Below are positions 27,678 to 36,399 of a DNA stretch of 55,233 nt, in pieces. Position numbers and translations under genes: made by a program. Numbering within the stretch: the stretch's first letter is position 1; the number at the start of each line of letters is the position of its first letter. The notes beneath the pieces are model-generated. The model had not been told where the DNA came from. It saw nothing but the letters and a program-made list of their open reading frames with translations, and ran no database searches. The DNA comes from Flavobacteriaceae bacterium (GTDB taxonomy: Bacteria; Bacteroidota; Bacteroidia; Flavobacteriales; Flavobacteriaceae): NCBI GenBank assembly GCA_018402205.1, contig JAGYIX010000005.1:119202-174434 (forward strand), written 5' to 3'.

Positions 27678-27764
27678 TAATTTTGCCTCCAAAGACGCTT
27701 AGGTAGCCGCTACGCCACATGATTTTAACCAAAGCCGCCCCCGAAAAGGGCGGTTTTTCTTTTA
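27678..27764 (+). ncRNA. candidate small RNA with own promoter and terminator
   Basis: The intergenic gap between bactofilin and acs, on the + strand, holds a -7-like TAATTTTG (27678-27685), a short GTAG-CCG-CTAC hairpin (about 27703-27713) and a strong intrinsic terminator. No + strand gene ends here: the nearest + gene stops 1.5 kb upstream. A transcript of about 70-75 bases is therefore possible. No known RNA family is recognised, and the -33 element is not clear. Confidence 0.35.
27731..27764 (+). terminator. intrinsic terminator
   Basis: CCGCCC (27735-27740) pairs with GGGCGG (27748-27753), extended by A/T pairs, and is followed by TTTTTCTTTT on the + strand. On the - strand the T-run is weaker, so it might partly serve acs, but the + direction is the better one. 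Confidence 0.7.
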
Positions 27765-27785
27765 GCTGCGCAGGCGAATCAAAAG

Positions 27786-29696
27786 CTAGACGCCAACAAT
27801 TTTGCGAATCTGCTCGACCACCTCGGGATTGAGCAGCGTAGATACATCTCCGAGATTTGAAACGTCGTTTGAGGCGATCTTGCGCAAGATGCGGCGCATG
27901 ATTTTGCCTGAACGGGTCTTGGGCAGTCCGGGCACAAAAACGATTTTATCGAGCTTGGCGATGGGGCCAATTTTGTCTGAGATGAGGCGGTTAATCTCTA
28001 CACGCAGGTTGTCTTGGTTGCGCTCGTGCGCCTCGTCTTTTAAGATGACATAGCCGAACAGGGCGTTGCCCTTGATGTCGTGCGGAAAGCCCACAATGGC
28101 CGACTCGGCCACCGCCTGGTGTTCGTTGATGGCGTCTTCGATGGGTGCGGTTCCTAGGTTGTGGCCCGATACGATGACCACGTCGTCAACTCGACCGGTG
28201 ATGCGGTAGTAACCTACGGCATCGCGTGAGGCGCCGTCTCCGGTGAAATACATGCCCTTGAAGGTAGAAAAATAGGTTTCGCGGTAGCGCTCGTGATTGC
28301 CCCAAATGGTGCGGGCGATTGAGGGCCACGGAAACTTAATGCACAGTCGGCCCTCGACCTGGTTGCCCTTGAGCTCTTTTCCGTTTTCGTCCATGAGGGC
28401 GGGCTGCACTCCGATGAACGGAAGGGTGGCAAAGGTGGGTTTGGTGGGGGTTGAGTAGGGTATGGGGGTGATCATGATGCCCCCGGTTTCGGTCTGCCAC
28501 CAGGTGTCTACAATAGGGCTCTCTTTCTTGCCGATGTTGTTGTTGTACCAGTGCCAGGCCTCTTCGTTTATGGGCTCTCCTACCGAGCCGAGCACCTTGA
28601 GCGAAGACAGGTCGTATTGTTCGACGAATTTCAGGTCTTCTTTAGCCAGGGCGCGGATGGCCGTTGGGGCGGTGTAAAACTGATTGACCTTATGTTTTTC
28701 GACGATCTGCCAGAAGCGGCCGTGATCGGGGTACGACGGAACGCCCTCGAACATCACCGTGGTGGCTCCGTTGGCTAGAGGTCCGTAGAGAATGTAAGAG
28801 TGGCCGGTGATCCATCCGATGTCGGCGGTACACCAGTAAATGTCGTTTTCGCTGTACTGAAATACGTTTTTAAAAGTGTAGGCGGTGAAGACCATGTATC
28901 CGGCGCTGCTGTGCACCATGCCCTTGGGCTTACCCGTTGATCCTGAGGTGTAGAGAATAAAGAGCGGATCTTCGGCCTCCATAATCTCAACCGGGCAGTC
29001 GTCGCTGGCCGAGGCAATGAGCCCGGCGAGCCACTTATCGCGGCCTTCGACCATGGTCACTTCGGTCTTGGTGCGTTCGGCCACGAGCACGGTGCTCACT
29101 TGCGGGCACTGTTCTAGGGCCTGATCGACAATTTTTTTAAGGTCTATGGTTTTGTTTCCGCGGTACGATCCGTCTGAAGTGACCACCAGCGTGGCGTCGC
29201 AATCGTTGATGCGGGTGGCTAGGGCGGTTGAAGAGAATCCGGCGAAGACCACCGAGTGAATGGCACCAATACGCGCGCAGGCCAAAACGGTGTAGGCCAG
29301 TTCAGGAATCATCGGCAGATAAATGCAGACCCGATCGCCCTTTTTGACCCCCTGCGACTTGAGCACGTTGGCCATTTTGCTGACCTCGGTGTGCAGCTGG
29401 CGGTAGCTGATGTGCTGAGCGGGCTCATTGGGGTCGTTCGGCTCAAATAGAATGGCCGTTTTGTCGGCCCGCGTAAAAAGGTGGCGATCGATGCAGTTTT
29501 CGGATATGTTCAGCTGAGCACCTTCAAACCATTTGACCTCAGGCTTCTCGAAATCCCACGAGAGAACGTTGTCCCAGCGGCGACGCCATTGAAAGTGTTC
29601 TTCGGCGATTTCTTCCCAAAAGCCTTCGGGGTTGCGCACCGATTTGCGGTAAATCTGAAAGTATTCTTCTAAATTCTTGATGTGGTAATTACTCAT
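27786..29696 (-). CDS. acsA: acetyl-CoA synthetase
   Basis: 636 residues, normal for AMP-forming acetyl-CoA synthetase, which activates acetate to acetyl-CoA in the cytoplasm. Key motifs: YTSGSTGKPKGMVHS (ATP loop), WCTADIGWITGHSYILYGPL, the DTWWQTETGG motif, ITGRVDDVVIVSGHNLGTAPIE (hinge) and the terminal PKTRSGKIMRRILRK with the acetylatable Lys. It lies downstream of the DUF4212/symporter pair in the same direction, so together they form an acetate uptake-and-activation set, although a terminator-like hairpin lies between. Confidence 0.97.
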   Translation of the reverse strand: MSNYHIKNLEEYFQIYRKSVRNPEGFWEEIAEEHFQWRRRWDNVLSWDFEKPEVKWFEGAQLNISENCIDRHLFTRADKTAILFEPNDPNEPAQHISYRQLHTEVSKMANVLKSQGVKKGDRVCIYLPMIPELAYTVLACARIGAIHSVVFAGFSSTALATRINDCDATLVVTSDGSYRGNKTIDLKKIVDQALEQCPQVSTVLVAERTKTEVTMVEGRDKWLAGLIASASDDCPVEIMEAEDPLFILYTSGSTGKPKGMVHSSAGYMVFTAYTFKNVFQYSENDIYWCTADIGWITGHSYILYGPLANGATTVMFEGVPSYPDHGRFWQIVEKHKVNQFYTAPTAIRALAKEDLKFVEQYDLSSLKVLGSVGEPINEEAWHWYNNNIGKKESPIVDTWWQTETGGIMITPIPYSTPTKPTFATLPFIGVQPALMDENGKELKGNQVEGRLCIKFPWPSIARTIWGNHERYRETYFSTFKGMYFTGDGASRDAVGYYRITGRVDDVVIVSGHNLGTAPIEDAINEHQAVAESAIVGFPHDIKGNALFGYVILKDEAHERNQDNLRVEINRLISDKIGPIAKLDKIVFVPGLPKTRSGKIMRRILRKIASNDVSNLGDVSTLLNPEVVEQIRKIVGV

Positions 29697-29717
29697 AATA
29701 GTAGTAGTACAGGCTAA

Positions 29718-29745
29718 ACAAACAAAGACCCGCTTTAAACGGGCC
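29718..29745 (-). terminator. intrinsic terminator after the symporter gene
   Basis: On the - strand GGCCCG pairs with CGGGTC (one G-U pair) around a TTTAAAG loop, followed by TTTGTTTGTTT. It lies just past the symporter stop and before acs, and may reduce read-through into acs. Confidence 0.55.
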
Positions 29746-29762
29746 CATTAAATTACACATTT

Positions 29763-31466
29763 TTAGTGTGTGGCCTCTCCGGCGCCGCTCGGAATGCGAA
29801 TGTTCTCTACGATTTCTTGCACCTCTTCGGGCACCTCAGGGGTAACCGTGTTGATGACAAGCGACACGCCAAAGTTGACGATCATGGCCACAAAACCGAA
29901 GCCCTCGGGCGAAATGCCAAACCACCACTTCGATTGCAGGGCGGCAACGGCTGATTTTCCGCCATCGAAAAGCCCGAACTTAAACTTGAGCATGTAGAAG
30001 AGCATCAGGGTGATGCCCACGACCATTCCGGCGATGGCGCCTTCTTTGTTCATCTTCTTGTAGAAAATGCCCAGAATGATGGCCGGAAAAAACGAGGCGG
30101 CAGCCAGCCCAAAGGCCAGGGCGACTACGGCGGCTACGAATCCGGGCGGATTTATGCCAAAATAGCCCGCAACCACAACGGCTCCAACGGCCGATAGTCG
30201 GGCCGCGATCAATTCGTGTTTCTCGCTGATATCAGGCTTAAACACGCTCTTGATCAAGTCGTGAGACACAGACGAAGAGATCACCAGCAAGAGGCCGGCG
30301 GCCGTCGATAGCGCCGCCGCCAAAGCACCAGCCGCAACTAGGGCAATCACCCAGGCGGGTAGGTTTGCAATCTCAGGATTAGCCAGCACCATTATGTCTT
30401 GATCTACACGCAGCTCGTTGATGGTGGGGTCAGCCGCATACTGAATGAGCCCATCGCCATTCTTGTCTTCAAAGCCAAGCAGCCCGGTCTTTTCCCAATT
30501 AGAAAACCATTGCGGCATTTGCGCATAAGGTTGTCCGCTGACCGTATGAATAAGATTCAGGCGCGCAAAAACCGCAATGGCCGGAGCCGCCGTGTACAAA
30601 ATAGCGATCAGCAAGAGTGCAAGGCCAGCCGATTTTCGGGCATCACGCACCTTTTTTACGGTGAAAAAACGCACTATAACATGCGGAAGCCCAGCGGTAC
30701 CAGCCATGAGCGCCGCTGTTATGGCAAAAACGTCGAGGGTAGATTTAGATCTGCTCGTGTATTCAGAAAAGCCCAGTTCGGTTGAAAGTCCGTTGAGTTT
30801 TTCAAGCAGGTACAAGCCCATCTGCGCCCTTAGACCCGAAGCCCAACTGCGGAATCGGATTGCCTGTCATCTGAAAAGAGATAAATATGGCGGGCACCAT
30901 AAAGGCAAAAATCAGCACACAGTATTGGGCCACCTGGGTGTAGGTGACACCCTTCATGCCGCCGAGCACCGCATAGAAAAGCACGATGATCATTCCGATG
31001 ATCACTCCGGTGGTGATGTCTACCTCTAAAAAGCGCGAAAACACCACGCCCACTCCGCGCATCTGGCCCGCCACATAGGTGAACGATACCAGCAGGGCGC
31101 AAAACACAGCCACTAATCGGGCGGTGCGGGAGTAATACCGCTCTCCGATAAAATCCGGAACGGTGAATTTTCCAAATTTTCTAAGGTAGGGGCCAAAAGC
31201 AGGGCCAAAAGAACGTATCCGCCCGTCCAGCCCATCAGGTAAACCGAACCGTCGTACCCCATAAACGAGATCAGCCCGGCCATCGAGATAAATGAGGCGG
31301 CCGACATCCAGTCGGCCGCCGTAGCCATTCCGTTTGCAAGCGGAGAAACCCCCGCGCCAGCCACATAAAACTCTTTAGTAGAAGAGGCCCGCGACCAAAT
31401 GGCGATGCCGATGTAGAGCGCAAAGGTCAGCGCAACAATGATATAGGTCCAAATTTGTACGCTCAT
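29763..31466 (-). pseudogene. sodium:acetate-type solute symporter, two compensating frame disruptions
   Basis: Across the three overlapping reading frames the gene encodes a complete 567-residue SSS-family transporter (1704 bases, a whole number of codons). Segment 1 (from 31466) reads [18 protein letters not shown]...[28 protein letters not shown]; at the GGGG of 31189-31192 one base seems missing, after which [18 protein letters not shown] continues in another frame. At the CCC of 30817-30819 one base seems extra, after which [10 protein letters not shown] continues to the end. It resembles the VC_2705-type subfamily that works with a DUF4212 small subunit, and lies beside that subunit and acs. 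Assembly error is likelier than true loss, since no other damage is seen. Confidence 0.85.
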
Positions 31467-31469
31467 GGC

Positions 31470-31733
31470 CTATTCGCTGTAGAAATTATACTTCTTATCA
31501 AGGCGGTTCATTAGGCGCACATACACGAAAATCAGCACCACAAACACATAGATCGAACCCTGTTGAGCAAACCAAAAGCCTATCGGAAAGCCTCCAATGG
31601 TAAAGGCGTCAAGGGCCTCTTTGAACAAAATGCCCGCCCCAAAAGAGACCACAAACCATATCGTCAGTAAAATAAGCAGGTAGCGCAGGTTTTGTTTCCA
31701 ATACTTGTGAGCTAGCTCGTGTTTATTTTTCAT
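31470..31733 (-). CDS. DUF4212 small subunit of sodium:solute symporter
   Basis: About 87 residues from ATG 31731-31733 (MKNKHELAHKYWKQNLRYLL); the longer upstream frame is rejected because the family begins near this point. Two membrane helices (LLILLTIWFVVSFGAGILF and FWFAQQGSIYVFVVLIFVYV) flank IGGFPIGFW, a hallmark of DUF4212, and a basic tail YVRLMNRLDKKY follows. Three bases before the symporter gene, so the two are made together. Confidence 0.9.
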   Translation of the reverse strand: MKNKHELAHKYWKQNLRYLLILLTIWFVVSFGAGILFKEALDAFTIGGFPIGFWFAQQGSIYVFVVLIFVYVRLMNRLDKKYNFYSE

Positions 31734-31877
31734 GAGGGTTAAGTTGCGTTTGGCGCTAACGTAGGTAATCAAAAGATAGCGCATTCTATCGAAAGCGCGA
31801 ATTTTTGTCGAGCCAAGCTGTTTTGTTTAAGGCGTCTTGAAAGGGAGAAAGGCAGCGTCGTTAAACAATCGCTGTTG

Positions 31878-32306
31878 TTAATTTATTATAGCTACTGGTT
31901 GCGGTGCAAAAGTCAGCACCATATAGTGCCCGTTTACCCGAGATATAAGTAGATTAGTCTGGTTTAAAAACGACTGGTCGTTGATAAGCTCTACCAGTTT
32001 TGAATGGGGCAATAAGTGCTGCTTAGAATCTACTAAGGCGCCATCTGGGCGCGTAATGTTGTGCTTTTTGACCCAATTCATCACGCTTACGTGCGAAACC
32101 CCTAAAACGCTCTCAATCTCGCGGTAACTCATGCCCTCTAAATATAGCTGTAGCGCGCGTTTTACGATTTTAGCATCAATTGATTTGCCCTCTTTAGCCA
32201 CGGTAAAATGGTAGCCACAGTCTTTGCACTTAAAGCGCTGCTTGTAGGTGATTAGACCGGCCTTTACAAAAGACTCTCCAGAGCATTTGGGGCATTTTTC
32301 AATCAT
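31878..32306 (-). CDS. InsA-like zinc-ribbon plus HTH DNA-binding protein
   Basis: 142 residues. The N-terminus has a CPKC...CKDC zinc ribbon (residues 5-30) like the IS1 InsA/transposase N-terminal domain. A helix-turn-helix follows (LEGMSYREIESVLGVSHVSVMNWVKKH, about residues 75-100). The last ~45 residues are not a DDE nuclease domain. No transposase catalytic gene, terminal repeats or target duplications are visible around it. It may be a domesticated transposase-derived regulator of the neighbouring acetate genes, or a remnant of an insertion element. Confidence 0.6.
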   Translation of the reverse strand: MIEKCPKCSGESFVKAGLITYKQRFKCKDCGYHFTVAKEGKSIDAKIVKRALQLYLEGMSYREIESVLGVSHVSVMNWVKKHNITRPDGALVDSKQHLLPHSKLVELINDQSFLNQTNLLISRVNGHYMVLTFAPQPVAIIN

Positions 32307-32613
32307 GTTTAGAAGTAGGTATAAAGTATAGACGCTTGATTGATTGAAAGGGCCAACTATCGTTTTTTCGCTAGTTTTTTGCGCTTTATTCAGGCAGACA
32401 ACGTCTAAATTGTTTAACTAAATTGGTTGTTTATTGGCTTTTAAAGATATAAAAGTTAAACAAAATAACGAAACTGCTAGCCCTAAATTTGAACTTTACT
32501 AAGTTTTAATTTTTCTCTTCAAGGTGCCTAGCAGCGGTTTGGCGCTTTTATTATTAACGATTACGAAACCTTTCTGAAACGAATTGTAGCTACGTTTGCC
32601 GATATTTATCGGT
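32307..32613 (+). promoter_or_regulatory. intergenic region with candidate promoter for the PiT gene
   Basis: 307 AT-rich bases between the InsA-like gene and the PiT gene. A -7-type TACGTTTG lies at 32591-32598, 15 bases before the ATG, with no convincing -33 element. A 14-base palindrome (CCGATA at 32599-32604 and TATCGG at 32607-32612) abuts the start codon. A weak CTGCTAG/CTAGCAG inverted pair lies further up. Nothing else recognised. Confidence 0.4.
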
Positions 32614-34905
32614 ATGGAAAACCTGTTCTTGTACATTCTACTCGCCCTTTCGGTGCTAGCCATAGCCGATTTAATTGTGGGGGTGAGCAACGACGCAGTA
32701 AACTTTTTAAACTCGGCGGTAGGGTCTAAGGCCATCTCATTTAGAACCATCATGATTGTGGCCTCGATTGGTATCGCGGCCGGATCTATTTTCTCAAGCG
32801 GAATGATGGAGGTCGCCCGAAAAGGCATCTTTAACCCCGAACTGTTTTACTTCGACGAGATCATGTTCATCTTCTTAGCGGTGATGATCACAGATATCTT
32901 GCTACTCGACTTCTTTAATACCATCGGAATGCCCACCTCAACCACGGTTTCAATCGTGTTTGAATTATTGGGGGCGGCTCTAGCCATGTCGGTCATCAAA
33001 ATAATGGCTCAAGGAGATGATCTGAGCACTATCGTTAATTACATCAACAACGAAAAAGCCTTTCAAATTATCATTGGTATTTTACTCTCTGTTTTTATCG
33101 CCTTCACCTTGGGGGCCCTGGTGCAATGGGTCACCCGACTATGGCTGTCGTTCAACTTCTTAAACCGCTCAAATGTGGCCAACGCCCTTTTCGGAGGAGT
33201 TGCACTGGCCTCTATCAGCAATTTCATCTTGATCAAGGGGATCAAAGGAACGGCCTTTTCAGAGGCCTCGTATTCATTCACCCAAGGGCTCTCGCTGGTT
33301 GATTTCATGGAGGCCAATACGCTGCTCGTGGCCCTGATCGCCTTTTTTATCTGGTTTTTGATTTCACTTGGGCTGTTGCTGATGCGCCTTAATCTGTATC
33401 AGGTTATTATCGCGGCCGGAACCTTCTCGTTAGCCCTTGCCTTCGCCGGAAACGACTTGGTAAACTTCATCGGAGTTCCTATAGCCGCCTATCAGTCGTT
33501 CGAACTCTGGTCGGCCTCTGGCATGCTGGCCTCCGATTACAACATGGCGGTGCTTGCCAATTCGGTGAAGACCCCAACGCTCTTCTTGCTGGCCTCTGGA
33601 GTGGTGATGGTGCTCACCTTGTGGTTTTCAAAAAAGGCCCGCTACGTGGCCGACACCGAGATCAACCTGGCTCGCGAAGGCGAATCACGCGAGCGTTTTA
33701 AGCCGAACTTCTTATCGCGCGCCATTGTGCGCATGACCATTCAGTTTTCTAACTACGTGAGCCTGGTCATTCCTAACGGGCTACTAGAGCGCATCAACAA
33801 GCAGTTCGATCGCCCCTCTACCAAGAATTTAGTGTTAAAGAAAAACGAGCTTCCGCCCGCCTTTGATATGGTGCGCGCCTCTGTGAATATGGCCCTTGCC
33901 GGAATCTTGATTTCACTAGCCACCTCGCTCAAACTTCCGCTCTCTACCACCTACGTGACCTTCATGGTGGCCATGGGTACTTCTCTGGCCGATCGCGCCT
34001 GGGGAGCCGAAAGCGCCGTGTACCGGGTAGCCGGGGTGCTCAATGTCATAGGCGGATGGTTTGGCACAGCCCTCATCGCCCTGCTCTCATCGGCAGTTAT
34101 CTTGACGCTCATTCATTTTGGGCGTGGTGTCGCCATTGTACTGTTGCTGATCTTTGCCACGGTCATCATTATTCGCAACTACATAGCCTATAACCGCAAG
34201 CAAAAAGAAGAGGCCGAGAGCTTCTTGATCAAGCGAGCCGAGAGCATCACCCTTAAGGGGGTCATCAACGAAAGCGCCAGAAACGTAGAGAATGTGATCA
34301 TGCGCTCTAAGAGTATTATTGAGCTGAATATAGACGGACTCAGCAAGCTCGACCCCGAAAAATTAAAGCAAGGGCGCAAAGAAGTAAACGCCCTCTCTGA
34401 AGAGGTTGAAGACGTGCGCGCCAGTGTGTTTCACTTCATTCAAAACCTAGAAGATGCCAGCGTGCAGGCCAGTGCCTTCTACATCTCTATGGTGAATCAG
34501 CTCAACAACATCACCCAATCGCTCGAATACATCTCTAAAATGTGTCACGACCACGTGCTCAACAACCACAGCAAGCTGCGCTACACCCAGTTGCGTGACC
34601 TCAGAGAAATTAAAGAGCAATTTGAGAAAGAGATTTTCAATCAAACGGCCGAGTCGCTCAAGGGGCTCTCTCAAGAGCGCATCACCGAATTACTAGACCG
34701 CAAAGACCAGCTTGAGAGCGTGATCACCCAGAAGATTGATTCGCATGTTCAAGACATCCGCAACGAAGATTCGAGCCCCAAGAACACCACGCTTTACTTT
34801 TCGCTGCTGCTCGAGGCCAAAGACTTCTTAAACGCGGTAACCTCGCTGATCACCGAATACTATAAGTCGTACGAAGAAACCGTAGAAACTCCGCTCAAGC
34901 TCTAG
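32614..34905 (+). CDS. PiT-family inorganic phosphate transporter fused to PhoU-like domain
   Basis: 763 residues. Residues ~1-520 are a PiT permease: ADLIVGVSNDAVNFLNSAVGSKA, then DFFNTIGMPTSTTVSIVFELLGAAL in the first repeat and AFAGNDLVNFIGVPIAA plus ATSLKLPLSTTYVTFMVAMGTSLADRAWG in the second half, with about 11-12 membrane helices. Residues ~540-763 are a helical, charged cytoplasmic domain (ESFLIKRAESITLKGVIN, KCHDHVLNNHSKLRYTQL) resembling PhoU. The fusion would place a PhoU-type regulator on the transporter itself. A start upstream (32596) is less likely. The 3' end overlaps the convergent 5'-nucleotidase gene by 4 bases. Confidence 0.9.
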   Translation: MENLFLYILLALSVLAIADLIVGVSNDAVNFLNSAVGSKAISFRTIMIVASIGIAAGSIFSSGMMEVARKGIFNPELFYFDEIMFIFLAVMITDILLLDFFNTIGMPTSTTVSIVFELLGAALAMSVIKIMAQGDDLSTIVNYINNEKAFQIIIGILLSVFIAFTLGALVQWVTRLWLSFNFLNRSNVANALFGGVALASISNFILIKGIKGTAFSEASYSFTQGLSLVDFMEANTLLVALIAFFIWFLISLGLLLMRLNLYQVIIAAGTFSLALAFAGNDLVNFIGVPIAAYQSFELWSASGMLASDYNMAVLANSVKTPTLFLLASGVVMVLTLWFSKKARYVADTEINLAREGESRERFKPNFLSRAIVRMTIQFSNYVSLVIPNGLLERINKQFDRPSTKNLVLKKNELPPAFDMVRASVNMALAGILISLATSLKLPLSTTYVTFMVAMGTSLADRAWGAESAVYRVAGVLNVIGGWFGTALIALLSSAVILTLIHFGRGVAIVLLLIFATVIIIRNYIAYNRKQKEEAESFLIKRAESITLKGVINESARNVENVIMRSKSIIELNIDGLSKLDPEKLKQGRKEVNALSEEVEDVRASVFHFIQNLEDASVQASAFYISMVNQLNNITQSLEYISKMCHDHVLNNHSKLRYTQLRDLREIKEQFEKEIFNQTAESLKGLSQERITELLDRKDQLESVITQKIDSHVQDIRNEDSSPKNTTLYFSLLLEAKDFLNAVTSLITEYYKSYEETVETPLKL

Positions 34906-36344
34906 CGCTCACAGTCTTCGTAATTAATGGGGCCAGGGTTTAGGGTCTTCAAATACTGAATCAGGTAATCGGCCGTGGTCAGCTCATAGGTGAGCGTTGG
35001 GTCGCCAAATAGCTCGGCAAACTCGTTGGTCAAGTAGTCGTTAAGAGCTAAGGTGACTAGGCGATCGTTAGAAAGGGGCACGCCATTCTGCAGCAGCTCA
35101 ATCTGATCTCCGCTTCGCTCAAGGGTAAAGTCAGACGAATAACTGAAGCTCACATCTATCTGTTCTAGCAGGTCTTCTAGCGCAGCCACCGATAGCTCGT
35201 AGGCCTCAAACCCATTGCCGAAGGGGTCAATGGTGTAAATGTCAAAGGGCGTAATGGGCCCGGCGTCTAGATTGGCGCGTACCCCTCCGCGGTTTTGAAT
35301 GGTAAAGTCGGCCTCTGAAACCAGCCGCAGCGCATCGGTGTAAAAGCAGGCCGTCTCTCTTCTATCGTGATCTCTTGCTGACTGCCCAATGGTCTCGTAG
35401 AACTCTGGGCGGTTGTTGTACTGCGCAATGAGCGTGAGCATTTCGGGGTCTTCAGGGCCTTCTGCCATAAGGTCTATGACTTCAAATTCGTAGCTAATGC
35501 GTCCGTCTTCAAATAGCTTCAGGGTAGTCTTGCCTAGGGTCTCTAGGTGCTTGCCCGACATCACCATGAACTTGCTATTCAGGCTGTAGCCGTAAAGCTG
35601 ATTGGTGTGTCCGCCGATCACCAGGTCAATAAAGCCGTTCTGGCTGAGCAGTTCGCGGTCTTCTTGTTCGCCCTGATGGGTAAGCGCCACTAGCAGGTCG
35701 GCCCCGCTGGTTTCTTTGAGTGAGGCAAAGCGCCCAAAAGCGGCATTGCCATCTTCAAAGCCCAAACCCTCGATTTTTTTGGGGTGGGTGAGCGGAAGGC
35801 CACCACGACTGCCCGTTTCGACTACTCCGACGAAGGCCACTTTTACCCCTCCACTTTCGATAAGGGTATAGTCGGGCACCTCAGGAAGCAATCCGCTGCC
35901 CGGCTCAACGTTAGAGCAGATAAAATCAAAAGAGGCCTGGGCTATGCGCTCGGCGAGCTCTTGCTGCCCGTAATCAAACTCGTGGTTGCCTATCACATTT
36001 ACATCTAGCCCGCTTTTCGACAGCAGATCGATCAGCGGATAGCCCTTTTCAGGATGAAAATCAACGATGGGGTTACCTGAGAAGAGGTCTCCAGCGCTCA
36101 CAAAATATACCGATTGGTATTTCTCACGCGCCTCGTCAATGATGTGCTTGACCTTGCCAAAGTTATCGATGCGCCCGTGCACATCGTTCACACTAAAGAT
36201 CACTACTTCTTTAAAAGACTGGGGCAGATCATTCAGCTGCGCATTGCCACCGATTGGCCCTGAAGCCTCACTGCTGCAGGCAGTAACTAACGAATAGGCA
36301 AAAAAGACTGAAATGGCAAACAGTATTCGAGTAGATCTATACAT
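34902..36344 (-). CDS. 5'-nucleotidase/metallophosphoesterase lipoprotein
   Basis: 480 residues. N-terminal lipobox (IS-VFFAYSLVTACSSEAS) predicts a lipoprotein. The catalytic metallophosphatase domain shows IFSVNDVHGRID, FVSAGDLFSGNPIVDF, NVIGNHEFDYG, HQGEQ and DLVIGGHTNQLYG. The C-terminal 5'-nucleotidase specificity domain has FTIQNRGGVRANLDAGPITPFDIYTIDPF. It would release phosphate and nucleoside from nucleotides outside the cytoplasm. It converges on the PiT phosphate transporter, consistent with phosphate scavenging, though co-regulation is inferred. Confidence 0.92.
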   Translation of the reverse strand: MYRSTRILFAISVFFAYSLVTACSSEASGPIGGNAQLNDLPQSFKEVVIFSVNDVHGRIDNFGKVKHIIDEAREKYQSVYFVSAGDLFSGNPIVDFHPEKGYPLIDLLSKSGLDVNVIGNHEFDYGQQELAERIAQASFDFICSNVEPGSGLLPEVPDYTLIESGGVKVAFVGVVETGSRGGLPLTHPKKIEGLGFEDGNAAFGRFASLKETSGADLLVALTHQGEQEDRELLSQNGFIDLVIGGHTNQLYGYSLNSKFMVMSGKHLETLGKTTLKLFEDGRISYEFEVIDLMAEGPEDPEMLTLIAQYNNRPEFYETIGQSARDHDRRETACFYTDALRLVSEADFTIQNRGGVRANLDAGPITPFDIYTIDPFGNGFEAYELSVAALEDLLEQIDVSFSYSSDFTLERSGDQIELLQNGVPLSNDRLVTLALNDYLTNEFAELFGDPTLTYELTTADYLIQYLKTLNPGPINYEDCER

Positions 36345-36399
36345 AATCGTACATATTTTGAAACATCATTGGGCAGAAGCGATTAACTTTAGGGTACGT

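Noticed and set aside
27544-27732. 62-residue leftward ORF upstream of bactofilin
   Set aside because: It overlaps the bactofilin start in another frame and has no family features or start context.
31878-32306. Complete IS1-type insertion sequence
   Set aside because: No InsB/DDE gene, no terminal inverted repeats and no target-site duplication could be seen.
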